64,000 nucleotides of DNA from Solen grandis (Eukaryota; Mollusca; Bivalvia; Adapedonta; Solenidae). Below, one piece after another: positions 49,201-62,263 of this stretch; the first letter of the stretch is position 1; each line of letters starts with the position of its first letter. The DNA lies in the NCBI GenBank assembly GCA_021229015.1, contig CM037782.1:58959518-59023517 (forward strand), read 5' to 3'. Both the position numbers and the translations under genes were made by a program. Under the pieces are notes generated by a model. That model ran no database searches. It saw nothing but the letters and a program-made list of their open reading frames with translations, and had not been told where the DNA came from.

Positions 49201-52200
49201 CAATAACATTTCGTTATTCTGCGTATATGAAATCTTTAAATAACATGACGTTGTGAGAAATAGTTTGTTTTTATGATAAGATATATGCTTTGATAAGCCT
49301 TTGTCTCTGTCTATATTTGTGTTTCACTTATATCAGCATTTACTTTTTCATTTACTTTTCCCATGTTTGATTCAAGTAATCAATGAATAAGATTAAAATA
49401 ATAGAAATATAAGAAAAAAATATAAGCAGCATTTTTTTTTTATTTACTAAACATATCCAGATCTCCAGATCTCAGACTTTAAATTTGTTCAATTGTTCGT
49501 GCTTTATAAGCTTATTTTATATTCAGCACTTAAATCTGACATCAATCATAAGAATATTAAGTCGCTTTTCAGAAATGTCCGTAAGTGATCAAAACCATTT
49601 CCACTGAGTAATGTCATGTACGGATATAACGCCAATGCCCAAAATCTGTTGTATAAATCGAATGTACATGTATGTCATCACGACAGAATAGTTAATATGC
49701 GTTTATTATTAGTTCTGTTTTAAAGGAGTAGATTTTAAATGTTTAGAATAAACTTCAATGAATGGAATATATTGTCAAATAATTATTTCAATAATGAAAA
49801 AAAAATCATTTGTTGTCTTTTTTTTTTTTTTTTCATTAAGATCTGACATTTACCATAACACGCATATTACATCCATTTGATTAATTATAGGAAGTGTATA
49901 TAGTTGCTATATCTTCAAACCTACGTACGAATGGATGCTTAAATGTTATTACATGTATTTTTATTATATTTTATCTGTTCTTTTAATGTTCTTCATCACG
50001 CTTCAAATTTATGGACAAAAGTGAAAAAAATCATATAAATTCGAATTTAGATACAATTGTGGCAGCAGGAAGATCGACATCTTTTATATAATGATACAAG
50101 TGGACACAAAAACATAATGTGTTGTGGATTAAACATACTCTAACTAAGATATATTTTCCGGTCTTACTTGCTTGACGTTTGGAAATAATTTAGGTTGCCA
50201 AATAGCAATTGCCGCTTTGATAAAAATTTACAACAGAGGAAAATTGGAAGTTCGCGAACCTATTGTCAGCAACAAATGGCACAACAAATAACTGTTATAT
50301 CTGTTATAGATCACACCAATCACAAAGTGCATTTTTCCACACTGGTAATGTACCTTATTACCGCTTTGAGCGAAAAAGTAGGAGATCAAATGGAAACTTT
50401 TCTAAAGTGTTAAATCGGTATGTTTTGGAAAGCTTCAATACTTAAGAAAATGGTGTAATTTCGTATGAATGAAACAATACAATAAAAGCAACCTTTTATA
50501 CTTCAGTTGCAAACTACTTTCTTAATAGCAATTTGATCAATTTGTTAAACATGTTTATTATGCTTTGTTTTCTTCAAAACTTCGTCCGCCGTATTTAGTA
50601 CATCATGGACGTGAACTTTAATTGAATATTATCGAGATTGCTTTCCCTATGAATAGGAAATATTGCGATAACTTATTGCTACTTGAGTACATTTATATGA
50701 TTATCATTATCGCTCTGAAAAAGTACCTTATGGTAGTTAAAGATTGAGGGTTCTTTGTTGTGCTATACTGGTAGAGTTCGTCTTATTATTACTATCTAAA
50801 TGAATATAAAGAACATACATTATTCTAACTAAATTAATCAATTATTTAAATATATTTCCAAAAAACTTTAAATAGCCACTAAATCATGTTGAATTGTATA
50901 TAAGAAATGAGTAGCTTACTATTTTTAGTTTTATGTAAATAAGTATTGACACATTAGTCACTTTGACAGTGCGGGGAACATTTCGAGTAAATTGTCGGTG
51001 TATATATATTTTCACATTCAATTATCTTTTAATGTATAATACAAAAATAAATGAACGGCTTTATGTCATCAGCCAGGTTTCTTAGATGCATTAAGACTGA
51101 CGCTTGTACATATCATAACAACATTATGATATAGCATTTTATCACATGCACTCTAACATAGTGTTACAAATACAGTATATGTGAACAGGTTTTCACTGCT
51201 GTATGGAATAAGTGCAGTCAACGGTTTAGGAGAAATATAGAATTGCTTTTATGCAGAGAAAATTGGAGAAACATCGACATTCCCCGGGTGATATGTTCTT
51301 TATGTTTAGGTTAATATCTAATGATGATTGGGACGTCTGATATTTGCAGAAGACGTGCGTATCAATATTTGATACTTGACCTGGTGCACGGGTTCATAAT
51401 TCGACAAGGAAAAACTATTCTAGATAAAATGAAAACATGAAAGGTATTAATCAATATTCATCATGATATGCACTAATTATTCTTATGATATTTTGAATAA
51501 CTTCATAGTATTTCTACGTTTCTGGTGGCATACATAATTTATCTTTGAACAACTGGACAACTAAGGTCGCCCATCTTGTTTCCAAATCATTTCGCTGAAA
51601 GAGTGATAAGCGTCTAAGTCGTTTAAGATGGACCTGATATAGCTAGCTTTTGTGTGCCGCTCTATCAACATAGGTAGCCCCAGAACTAGTTGATCCGGTT
51701 GATCTGGAAGAGGTAATTTGCTAGTTTTCTAAGGCGCGACATAGACGAGTGGCACAATTATAAATGTCTCTTTCAGAATTAGTCGGTGGGACAAACAAAT
51801 TCTCATTTGTTATTGGCATTAAGGATATACATATTTTATCTATATGTATTGCATGAATATATAATTTTACGACAGTGTACCATGACATATAACAAAACGT
51901 CAATAATATAACCACAATGTGAACCTTTCTCAAACGATTTTATCAAACATGACTAACTATAATGTTAGCATCGGAAAAACAAGTACTGACAGAAGTGTTC
52001 GTAATAGTCAGTTGATCGTTATATTGACTAAAGTATTTGAAATGTCACTTTATATGTAAATGTTTGAAACAGTAGATTGGAGGCCAAGATTGATATTAGA
52101 TAGAGTGTCAGAGCTAGTGGAGTTTCTGAAGGCTTACTCTTTATTAAATCTAGATTTAGAGAAGATGTCCCTGTCAAGTATACCATCGTTGTGGATGTAA

Positions 52201-52397
52201 ATACTCGTCTAAAGTTCATGTTTTACTGGCGATTCTCCTACCGTGAGTTGCATCATTCAGTTCGTTTGATTAAAATAGGACAGTCCAAATGCACATCAGG
52301 AATGGAAAATGCCTATTTGCAATATACGATAATGTGTAAAAATAACTATTTTTAGAAATGTAACCAGCGTTTGTATTAATTTTCTTCACAATCAGAA

Positions 52398-52592
52398 GGG
52401 CGCCGTGGTCCAGTGGTAACGTATCCGATTACGGATCCGAAGGTTGTGGGTTCGAACCCCGTTGGAGGCAAGATTTCTTTATGACCTTCCCGGGCGCAAA
52501 GTACTGGTTCATCCCAGGAACCGTCAAGAGGGATTAGTATAAGTTGTAAGAACTTGTTTCCCAATCAACGTTAAAAAAAAAAAAATAAGAAG
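52398..52592 (+). mobile_element. tRNA-derived SINE (Arg-like head) with poly-A tail
   Basis: The head (52398-52470) has an A box TGGTCCAGTGG (52406-52416) and a perfect B box GGTTCGAACCC (52449-52459). The anticodon arm reads TCCGA-TTACGGA-TCCGA, giving an ACG anticodon position like tRNA-Arg, with a stem mismatch. The acceptor ends do not pair well, so this is not a working tRNA. A body of ~100 bp (TTCCCGGGCGCAAAGTACTG and on) leads to CCAATCAACGTT and a 13-base A run. Imperfect flanking repeats ATCAGAAG/ATAAGAAG (52391 and 52585) may be the target duplication. Confidence 0.8.
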
Positions 52593-52741
52593 CCCAATAA
52601 AGCATCCATTTTCTGTGATCTCCTATCAGTTTATATCGAGAATTTGGAAATATAGAACTTGGCCAAACACATCGCACCAATCTTCTGCCAGTGTTCAATA
52701 TCTAGAAACATAAATATATAATCAAAATGTTCTCATTTTCC

Positions 52742-52848
52742 TGTTGCCACAGCAAACTTGATTCAAATGTGTCTAAAATCAATTTAAGACCATCGTCAGG
52801 TTACTGTCATCGATAGCAAAGTAAGATATCTGACACCACCCTGACATG
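52742..52848. repeat. Dispersed repeat family Y, copy 2
   Basis: Partner of 43010-43112, with the same landmarks in the same order and spacing. Confidence 0.65.
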
Positions 52849-52924
52849 TATGTTTATAGAGGATGCTGGAACAATATCTAAGTCAAGAGAGTTTACCTCT
52901 CTTGCAATAGCGTGTTGCTGTTGT

Positions 52925-53035
52925 GCCGGGGTTTAGTGTCAAATCGACAGCTTTTCGGTCATAAAGCGAGGCTCAATTGGAAAACCAAACAACCACAGAA
53001 GTACTCGGGCAGAACCACCGACCTACGGCAATTCT
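52925..53035 (-). mobile_element. Fragment of the class-II tRNA SINE family
   Basis: TACTCGGGCAGAACCACCGA plus CCTACGGCA at 53001-53029 matches the central part of the minus-strand SINE at 61634-61888 (ACCCGGGTAGAACCACCGAC). Neither the tRNA-like head nor the 3' tail is evident. Confidence 0.45.
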
Positions 53036-53045
53036 GTGATAGTCT

Positions 53046-56000
53046 AATGAAAAATATGAGAACATTGGTGGCAAATTAGAGATCAAAAGTAGGTAGAAAA
53101 GCATTCCTTTCATTTAAATGTGTTACACTACAACACTACACTACAACATAAGCACGGAGAATTGAAATCATTCATTTATCGATGTTGTTGTAATACACAA
53201 AATATAAAGACATAAGGGACTGTAACTACGCATATGTATAATGATAACATTAGGGTAAAATATTTTATTGGACGGCAATTAACACTCGTAGATTGGATAA
53301 TTCAGAAGTAATCGTTGTCTATTAGTAAGTCATCGCAGGAAGCCGAAATACACTGTATATCATAGACTACGGGTTTACATGATCTGTCTGACTCAGATCA
53401 CGTCCTCAAGAATCAATTTGCACTAATTGAACGTTTACCCGTGGACTATACGATTAACATAACGGCTATATTTGCCTGTGATTGGTGGAAAAATGAAGGC
53501 CTTGGTCTAATGTTTACTATTTCATGTAATGTACTGAAGTACAGAATGATTTTGTCACAAAGATATTTATATTTCATTATAAATCACTAACATCATGTAA
53601 GATTATGGTTTTCAATTTAAGTTGGAAACAGCATTGCCGTTTGACAATGCATCATTGTTTTAGCATTTTCGCTCCCCTCCCCCCGAAATGTAGATTATGC
53701 ATTATACATAATAGACTACTCTCAGACACCCGTGGGTGATTTGATACATAGTAAATTACACAGAACTGCAGTGTGATGCCAAGGTAATCAATAAAATACA
53801 TGTAGCTAACCCGGAAAATCACATGATCCACTTGATCTCGTCAGTATGTATACACACTAGGCATCGCGTTGTCGTGTTCGTGCCTTCATTATTCAGATGA
53901 TCTTATAGCGATACAGAATTATCTTATCATTTAAAGCACACGAGTAATGTTAAAATCTAGGTCATTGTATAGGATGGACTTAATTATTTAACCATGTGAA
54001 TGTTTAAATGGTATTAGTGTAGCACCGGTGCAGAACCTGTTGGCTTCTTAGACAATGTGAATAAGAGCGGTTTTATATCAAAGGCTTTTTGTGTGGTATC
54101 ACAGTGGACAAAACCTTAACTGTACAATATAGGCCCCCTTGGGTGTTACTAACTCAAGGAAATAGAAAAAAATGTATTAAGTGTCGTTTAATCATTATTT
54201 CATGTATATGAATGTCGTAATACATAATAGAATTTTACTTAAATGGGCACTTTATAATCTCCAAAACGTTTAATCAATCTGTTGATTACTAAAAGGGCAG
54301 GGATCATGGGAAATCACACTCAAAAACACCTGCTAGACATTGTTTGCTTGAAAATATTCTGCTACACAGAAAACTCCAATAACACATAGTTCTAAAAATA
54401 CATACGCTATTTAAGTGAATAGTTATTGCAAGTGTTCCTTCTTGAAACTGTAAACGTGTGATACATAATTGATATCAAGTACAGAGCTATTTTTAAGATA
54501 AACCAAGCATGCCTCTAGATAACTGAGTGATGTCTAGATACGAAGTGTTTCTGAACGATGCTCTTGGCGCACGTTGTCTCTATTGAAGGCACCATCATCA
54601 ATAGATCAATAGCGTTCGAAATTGCGCTCCATATGACAAGGGATACTCTTCAGATATGTGTAAGACCTTTGTTCCTTTGTCATGCTCAAGATTAGTTGCC
54701 CTTGATTTACGACATATTTTTGAAACAACATTAAAAGAGGTTCTTCTTTGTTGTTTTTTCCTTCATGACGATGATTCCCTTAGTAGCCCCTTTACTTTAC
54801 ACTGAAATGAAACAAACATGTTTTTAAGAAATAGGGATCGGAACACAAATCCCCAATTATCCATTAATGAAAATCTACCACGCAGTACTTCAACTTAATC
54901 GGAAACATTTTGAGAATATAAGTGAAAATGTCTAGGAAATGTTGTCCTAAATAACTCAAATTAGTTTAACTACATGGATTTTATGGAGTTAAATGCAGAC
55001 AAATTTGTCAGTATTCATCAAAAAATGACAACTATTACGTTTTGCATGGAATGGCTGTCGAGAATTGTTGTCCATTTGAATTACAGCGTATAGCTGAGAA
55101 CGCCAATCACATGATGAAGCATCAAAAACGTCCATCACCGTATTCATTTTAGTTTAAGATGGAAGTCTATTGACATCAATGAAGTTGCCGGTGGCTGCGA
55201 AGATATTCACTCTATCCAAATGCCTAATCGCTCACATAGTGGGCTTGCAACGGATGAAATCTCTTCTGCGTCACCTGCGCTTGGGATAAAAAGTCAACTA
55301 TTTGTATTCGTACTCTTGAAAATGAAATAAGGGAGAACACTTGGCATAACATATGATGACAACTGGATCATGAAGTGTAGTTCAAGTGGATCTCAACGAC
55401 GCATTGGTATAGATAACCAGAAGGACCCTAGTTCGAGATCGCTGAATAACATTATCATGCTTTATAAGACAAAAAGTACAGATTCCTGTTTCAGAAGCAA
55501 AATGGGTAATTTAAAATTTTATTTATTATTTCTATAGAACAATTATGACAACAAAAGGAACGATATGTATAAAGATAGTACTGTACACAATTTAAGAAAC
55601 AAATGTTATATTAGATACATTCTATGATCGAACTTTCTCTTTCTCTCTATGAAAACTCAGCTGTCCTTGGGAAGTTCAGCTCTAATGGAATACAAAGTTA
55701 ATACACACACATTTAAAGAGAAAGATATGTTTCTAAAACAGTTCACGGCCTATTTGTCTATTTGCAAAAGCTTTAAGGGCCAATTTTAGTGCACATAAAA
55801 TCCGTAATGAGGATTTGACATTTCGAGATTTATGTGGAAAATTCCAAAAATAAATTACTTACTCTATAAAGAATCAAATAATCCAGAACCACCGTTATTT
55901 TTTATATTTATTTTATTTTTTTGTATGATTGAAATACAATGCTACTTTTTACATAATATCAGTCATACCATTACATTTAACTCAAGACAGTTGGAAGGAA

Positions 56001-56118
56001 ACCCAAACATGGTCCAAGGTCGAATCGAGCAAAACAACAGAAATATCGCAAATACTTAATTTACTTATAAAACATCTAAGCACTAAGACCAGGATTCGAA
56101 CAAACAGCAGTGAGGTAG
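53046..56118. other. No gene recognised
   Basis: AT-rich; no supported exon. At about 55385-55440 there is a weak tRNA-like pattern (TTGGTATAG..., CTAGTTCGAGATC), too degraded to annotate. Confidence 0.45.
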
Positions 56119-56372
56119 GTATAACTTGACTTGACTATTTGAGTTAAACGTCGCTTCTACAGTATTTCAGTCATATAGCAACGTCCAGCTAATTACAGGT
56201 GGAGGAAGACCCCGTATACATGGAGACATCCGGGTAGAACAATCGACCTACCGCAAGCCAGCTGGAAGGCATCCTCATATGAAAATCCGAATGCCGGGAT
56301 TCAAACCCACGCGGTGAGGGGCTGAGTTGGTGTTAAAGTCAGCAACTTTACCCTCTCGGCCACGGAGGCCCC
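56119..56372 (-). mobile_element. tRNA-derived SINE with Ser/Leu-like head, copy 1
   Basis: Read on the minus strand, it starts GGGGCCTCCGTGGCCGAGAG with an A box TGGCCGAGAGG. An extended variable-arm-like stretch (CAGCCCCTCACCGCG) follows, as in class-II tRNAs, then a B box-like GGGTTTGAATCCC. The body includes CGGTAGGTCGATTGTTCTAC and CACCTGTAATTAGCTGGACG. The 3' end is ATATGACTGAAATACTGTAG followed by GACGTTTAACTCAAAT. GAGGTAG occurs at both edges (56112-56118 and 56373-56379), a plausible 7-bp target duplication. The 3' domain resembles the conserved tail of bivalve SINEs. Non-functional as a tRNA. Confidence 0.78.
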
Positions 56373-56379
56373 GAGGTAG

Positions 56380-59371
56380 ATTTAATGCAATGACAATAGT
56401 ACCCTTCCCGCTTAACTTATGAGAGAATTACATGTACTTTGTAAAAGTGTTTACAAGTTTGTATTTATCAAATTGAGAAAGGAAGAATGGAAGAAAATGA
56501 AGTGTTTATTTAAAGCGAAAACATATTTGACATGCATACATACTCGGTCTGTGACCTTGAAAAATAAAGCGAATACGCTAGCTTACCTTTAGCTTAAAAA
56601 GCAACGTTTGTCCTGATACAATAAAGAGTTTGTCCCCCGTGCAATTGTTATATATTCATAAAATAAATCTAAACGTTCTAAAAGAAACTTAATAGGTGAA
56701 AAAAGCTAACCTTGCAATTATTTTTCTGAATTTGACTCAATTATAGATGTTTACCGTGAAAAAGATTATCGAATGTAGACGTAAATTAATCCTTGTAATT
56801 GAATTTGTCTTGAAATGCATTGACTGAAACCCCGGGAATAATCAATATAAATCAAAAGCACGGTGAGATTTTCTCGGTGATTCCAGTTGCTAGACACGAT
56901 ATCAGAATTGGAGGAAAAGTGACGATATACAAGGATGATATGCATAGACACGGATTGACTTTATTGGGGTCAAACTAAAGTGGAAATAGCACAAGTCACT
57001 TGCTCAATAAGGACAATAAGCAGGACTGTTTTATTATACCAATGGAAAAATGAATACTTTGCCAAAAGGTTATTGGTTACTTTTCATCAACTGATATTCA
57101 TTTTTTTTAACTACTTTATTTTCCTCGTCATAGAAGCAAAAGGGTCGAGGCCATCCCCATTGCTCCGTACAATATAACTGCATATAACTATGTTCATATA
57201 AACACACATGTAAATTACATCATACCTAATGCAATATTTATTTTTTAACTTTGAGCCAATTATTAACAAAGTGGTAGTTTAAATTATATAATAGAAATAT
57301 TACAAACATAAGATAAAGAAGAAGAAGAAGAAAAAACAACAAGTTGCCTTTCCTACATATAATTATAAAGCAATAAAAATCTATATTCATATAACTGATA
57401 TTTATACTGTACAAAAATATGTAATATCTTTGTGGAGAGCAAATTTAAAAAAAAATATATAATAAGAAGTGCTTTTTGTTAGATATTTGGGAGAACACAT
57501 AATTTGTATGTATTAAGGTAATACATTCATCATTGATTCATAATCCTGGTCCTCTTAAAGGGATTTCAGTGCAGATGCAAGCATCCAATGACATAAAGTC
57601 TTTTGCTCTAAGTCTTTAAAATCTTGCAATTACTTTTAAATTTCCATTTTCGGATCATGTGTATGTAATCAAGTTTACTAGATAAAAACGATTCTATTTT
57701 GCAAATCGGCAACATCCTTATTCAGTAGTAGGGTAAACATTTTCCATTAAATTCCAAGGCGCAAAATACTTGTCTTAACATGTAAGCATCGAGGACAATT
57801 AATTTGAGTTGTACAGAATAGATTCCTTACCTGCGTTTAATAAGATTAAATCAAAAGAAAACAAATAATTAGTTTCTTGTGATAAGAAAAACATGTACTC
57901 AACAGACGGAGAAACAGGGGGCATGACTGACATCCTACAGAATGTTTATTTGAATTATTCATCAAGAGATAACAACATAAAGCCGTTAAAACTTTGACTA
58001 GGTAACGAATGTAATGTTTAAATCAATATCAATGTATAGATTAAATCACTACCTCAAATTCATTACAGATGATAAACCGTGTAATGGTGACTACTTGTAC
58101 TAAACAATCATCCTGTTTTGGCATCCCCCTATGAGATTCTGAAACTGTTATTTCCCAAAATAGTTTACCTTCCTTTAGCAGTTACCCGTACTAAGCAGTC
58201 ACTTTAACTCGTCCCTTTTATTGATCCATTAAGGTATAACCCCCCTGATACCCATATTCCATATATTGCCATTGGATCGAAATATTTCTATGAAACTTTG
58301 TCACGTTTAAGTCTACAGGAAATATACAGTTTCTGTGAATAGGAAAAACTGAATTTGATTTTCGAGGAAAACTCACGGTAAGAAGATGCATTAAATGATT
58401 CTGATTCAAATTTCACAAACACATCTAAACTTTACCGTAGGAAATGGGGAAATCACTTTTTTTTGTAGTTTTCAGGAGATATAGCTAATGAAAACAAAAT
58501 TATAAAGGGGAAGTAATAAAAGAATTTCTGTCATATGTCATACGATGTCAATTTGCCTAAGATTTCCATGGTTTGACATTTTAAAAGCTTATATTGTGAA
58601 GTTATATGCATGGCTTCGGTGGTATTATGGGGCATATACCTTAACCGGAAGTGAATTACTGGGCATAAAACTTAACGTTTGACTATAGTTTCTGTCTTTA
58701 CTGCTGTATAAAATGGCACCTAATAGGGATTCACACTACAAAATTTGAAATTAATACGTGGTAAAAAGAAATCGATGGCTTTTGTGTGTAGCATGCAGGT
58801 GACATGCAGTCGTAAACATGAGCCTAAAGGTTTTAGAACTGTAATATCCACATTTGCAGATATCTGTTATTTCCCCTTTCAAGTTTACCCATTGAAACAT
58901 CTAAATATGATTTTTTTTTAAATATTTACCATGTTAATCTCGAGAAATATTAAATTTAAAATGACTGTAAATTGAAACATACAAAAAGCTAAAATCATCT
59001 CTATTTCTGATAAAGGTTGGTAAAATTTTCTGAAAAAAAAGAGGCTAGTATATAAAGGATATCATACGTGTACAGGAAAAGTCATCGTTCTTCCAGCACT
59101 TTAATTTAAAAGTCTAATAAATTGTTGTTTTTTTTGGAAGTTTACCCAGGTTTCGGAATTGCACAATTTTAGCGATGTGAAAATAATGCAAATGTTTATC
59201 TGAGTTGTTATAATATATTATACATCAAAGATATATAAAATCATATATTAAAAATCAAAGACATTTCACCATCTCATTTACATTTAATTGTCAATCTAAA
59301 TATTACCCTATGGCCCAGTCAAAGCGGTTGAAACATTAATACAAAAATATGACAACACGAGAAATGGTCTC
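56380..59371. other. No gene recognised
   Basis: AT-rich, with a short (GAA)n at about 57319. Short frames are unsupported. Confidence 0.5.

Positions 59372-59397
<26 letters not shown>
59372..59397 (+). repeat. Poly-A tract
   Basis: About 26 A bases; no retroposon body recognised upstream. Confidence 0.9.
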
Positions 59398-59402
<5 letters not shown>

Positions 59403-59463
59403 ACAGCATGCTACTCACGCACAGATTATATGCTAAAATGTCAGAATACAATACAAATTTAGA

Positions 59464-59728
59464 TTGAGAAACAGGTTCAAACTTAACTTATTTATCTCTC
59501 CACTCTGCTTCCTGGAAACTCCACCAGTACTCGCTCAAAGGGTGCGTGCAGATGAAGTCACGACAGTTTCCATCCGCACCAATGAATCAATTGAGAAACA
59601 TGTTTTTCCAACTTCATCTTATCTCTACCCATTCTGCTATGTACCTGGAAACTACACCATTGCTTAAACTTACAATAATTGTGTGACCAAATGAACAGTA
59701 ACCAAATTTTCATCTGCTCCAAGGAATC
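59464..59728. repeat. Diverged tandem duplication of ~130 bp
   Basis: TTGAGAAACAGGTTCAAACT... CTGCTTCCTGGAAACTCCAC... CCATCCGCACCAATGAATC is repeated, in the same order, as TTGAGAAACATGTTTTTCCA... GTACCTGGAAACTACACCAT... TCATCTGCTCCAAGGAATCC. The 67-codon plus frame here spans the duplication and is probably not a gene. Confidence 0.65.
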
Positions 59729-61014
59729 CTTATGTTTGCATGGCGGATGCTATACCTCACAACCAAGGACTAAACTGTGAGAATATTCATGTAACAGTAT
59801 TGAGATGATACAAATACAGCTATCTACAGTAGTAAGCATTGTTTTTCTCTGTATGGGGCAGAAAAGTTCATTTGCCTCGTTTTCTTTTCCCGCTCGACTG
59901 CATATTGTTTTTTTTAAAATGACGTCATAATATCGGGAAATACCGTGAGGTCATGCCATATTTACTAAAAATAGTTACTACCGGAAATGTCCCATTCGTC
60001 GTTCGGACACGACGCATAGTGGCAGTAAAAGTCGATGTTTACCTAAAATATTACAGTTCTAAAACCTTTATCTCCTCTAAGGTAAATATAAAAGTTATTT
60101 TCTTTTTAATTTCCTAAAGGGGTTTTGAAGGAAATTAAATTTAATCTATAATAACCACCTAATTTCCTATCCAGCTCCTTTGAGTGAAGCGAATTCCACG
60201 ATATTAACACATATTTACACTAGTTATGCCATATCTAGAAATCATTTAAAACATGCAAATATGCATTATATATTTATACAATGTACTTATAAATGAAGAA
60301 AAAACAGGGCTTTCTCAAATGTTTGAAGCTCTCATATAAACTGCAATGAGTCCGATAAATATAAAACAATTATCATAATATAATGGTCTTTAATTACAAA
60401 TGAATTAAGATCCAAGTGTTAATGCATTGCCCTAATCTGACACTTATATTGTTTCATTCTTTTCCAGACAGAGTGCTATCGAATCAGTAGTAAAACAAGT
60501 AAAACGAGCCTGATGCTTCTCACACCGTAACTAAGCACATTGTCAAGGAGGCCCATGAAATAGAAGTCATATAAAAGGATAAAAGGATACTAGATTCAAT
60601 ATCAAGAATAAATATGATGTGGACATTCACGTTATGTTGCTGTTGGGAGGCTTATTTCACAAATCACAGTTTTCTCGCTCACTGAAAAAGTCACAAGAAA
60701 ACAGACGCTTATTTGCATGCGATTTTTCCAATCATATGTTCATTACATTTCAAGCTTTGTAAATTTCTCTTTTGTGTCACGAATATTATTGCATTTACCT
60801 ACATCCGATTTATACGTGCATGTTTTATTATATGTATACATAGTTGGATGTATAATTTATTGCATTTCTTAAATAACTAATATGGCGTTATCTGATATGT
60901 TTGCACATTTTGTATTATTCGCTTCAGTTAACAGTTGTTCAATGTTTTTAACCAGGTTTTCCGAAGGAAAACTCTGGTTATTAGATTGGGGTATGTCGGC
61001 GTGCGGGCGGGCGT
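59729..61014. other. No gene recognised
   Basis: AT-rich. A perfect cAMP-response-type palindrome TGACGTCA is at 59920-59927, and a donor-like CTCTAAG|GTAAAT is near 60080. A non-coding first exon of a plus-strand gene cannot be excluded, but nothing else supports it. Confidence 0.4.
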
Positions 61015-62060
61015 AAACAATTTCTTCTGTGCGCAACTCCTCCTACATTTTTCAAAGGGATTTGGCCCAAAGTTTTACAGAAGCATTATTACATAGTGGC
61101 CTGGCGCATATTGTCAGGGTTTTGTGGTTCGACTATTTTTGATGCAGTTATGGCCCTTTGTTATTTTTTCACATATGTAATATATAGGGAAATATTCTTC
61201 TGTGCGCAACTTCTCCTACATTTTTCAACGGATTTGGCCCAAACTTTTACAGAAGCCTTATTACATAGTGATCTGGTGCATATGGTCAGGGTTTTGTGGT
61301 TCTACTAATTTTGATGCAGTTATTGCCCTTTGCCCCTTAACGGATGTAATATAAAGGGAAATATTCTTTCGTGCACAACTTCTACATTTCTTATTAAATT
61401 TTGTCCATACTTTAACAGAAGTACCTTCATTAAGTCACCCTGGAGAATATTACCTGTGTTTTGCAGTTTGACCATTTTTGATGGAGTTATGCTCCTTTGA
61501 TAAAATTCCTTCTCCGGAGCATAACTCATACATTATAAGAGGCACTGACTTGAAACTTTATAGGTGCATACATCTCATTGGGGCGGAATGCAGTACATAG
61601 GAACCTCACTCTGTGGTTCATAATTTTGGAGTTTTTATTGTTGTTGTATTGGGGTTTACCGTCACTGCGATAGTATTTCAATCATATAGCGACGTCCAGC
61701 TAATTACAGGTGGAGGAAGACCCCTAGTACACAGAGGTACCCGGGTAGAACCACCGACCTACCGCAAAAAAGCTGGAAGGCTTCCTCACATGAAAAATCC
61801 GAAGTCCCTACCGGGATTCGAACCCACAGCGATGAGGGGCTGAGCGATTTGTAGTCCACGACTGTAACCGCTCGGCCACGGCGGCCCAAATTTTGGAGTT
61901 ACATGTTTGCCCCTTCGTAAAAATTCCTGATATGGGGCATAACTCCTTTATTTTAAAATATATAGTATTGATTGGTTTTGCAGTTTGACCATTTTTGATA
62001 GAGCTATGACCCTTAGTTATTTTTTCAATATCACATGTGTAAGTTATTGAGAAATATTAT
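61015..62060. repeat. Diverged ~170-bp tandem array, split by a SINE
   Basis: TTCTTCTGTGCGCAACT recurs at 61022 and 61195 and, mutated, at 61364, i.e. spacing of 173 and 169 bp. Each unit continues TTTTTCAA..GGATTTGGCCCA, TTTTACAGAAG, TATGGTCAGGGTTTTGTGGT and TTTTGATGCAGTTATGGCCC. The array resumes after the inserted SINE (TTTTGATAGAGCTATGACCC... ATTATTCTGTGTGCAGTTG) and decays by about 62060. The frame at 61096-61308 is a translation of this repeat. Confidence 0.82.
61634..61888 (-). mobile_element. tRNA-derived SINE with Ser/Leu-like head, copy 2, with target duplication
   Basis: Same family and orientation as 56119-56372. The head reads GGGCCGCCGTGGCCGAGCGG with an A box TGGCCGAGCGG, a class-II variable-arm-like stretch, and a perfect B box GGGTTCGAATCCC. 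The body carries CGGTGGTTCTACCCGGGTAC and CACCTGTAATTAGCTGGACG. The 3' end is ATATGATTGAAATACTATCG, then a CAA/TAA-rich tail. A perfect 12-bp direct repeat AATTTTGGAGTT flanks it at 61622-61633 and 61889-61900: the target-site duplication from insertion into the ~170-bp array. Confidence 0.88.
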
Positions 62061-62228
62061 TCTGTGTGCAGTTGTCAAATTTGAAATTCCATACTTCATG
62101 CATATTTACATATGATGTGCCATTGTTATGTAAAGTTTGTGTGACATCCATCTTACGGTTTAGGAGGAGTTGCGCATACAAGCTATTTTGGTAAAATTAT
62201 TTTAATGACATTTTCAGAATTCCTATAT

Positions 62229-62263
62229 ACCCCCCCCCCCCCCACACACACACACAGACACAC
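62229..62263. repeat. Poly-C and (CA)n microsatellite
   Basis: A C run followed by CACACA repeats. Confidence 0.9.

Larger units (their letters stand above)
44116..52397. other. 8.3 kb without a recognisable gene
   Basis: AT-rich non-coding DNA. It contains the second copy of dispersed repeat X (45885-46130), a (CT)n run (46246-46278) and a (TTG)n stretch near 47350-47380. The minus-strand frame at 43671-44252 is the antisense shadow of the retrotransposon fragment. Other frames have no support. Confidence 0.5.

Noticed and set aside
52398..52470. tRNA-Arg gene
   Set aside because: A and B boxes are good, but the acceptor stem and anticodon stem are mispaired, and a SINE body and poly-A tail follow.
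55385..55440. Second tRNA-like remnant
   Set aside because: The CTAGTTCGAGATC B box is imperfect and no body or tail is seen.
59920..60085. Promoter plus first non-coding exon on the plus strand
   Set aside because: Only a TGACGTCA site and one donor-like sequence; no downstream exon or TATA/initiator context could be identified.
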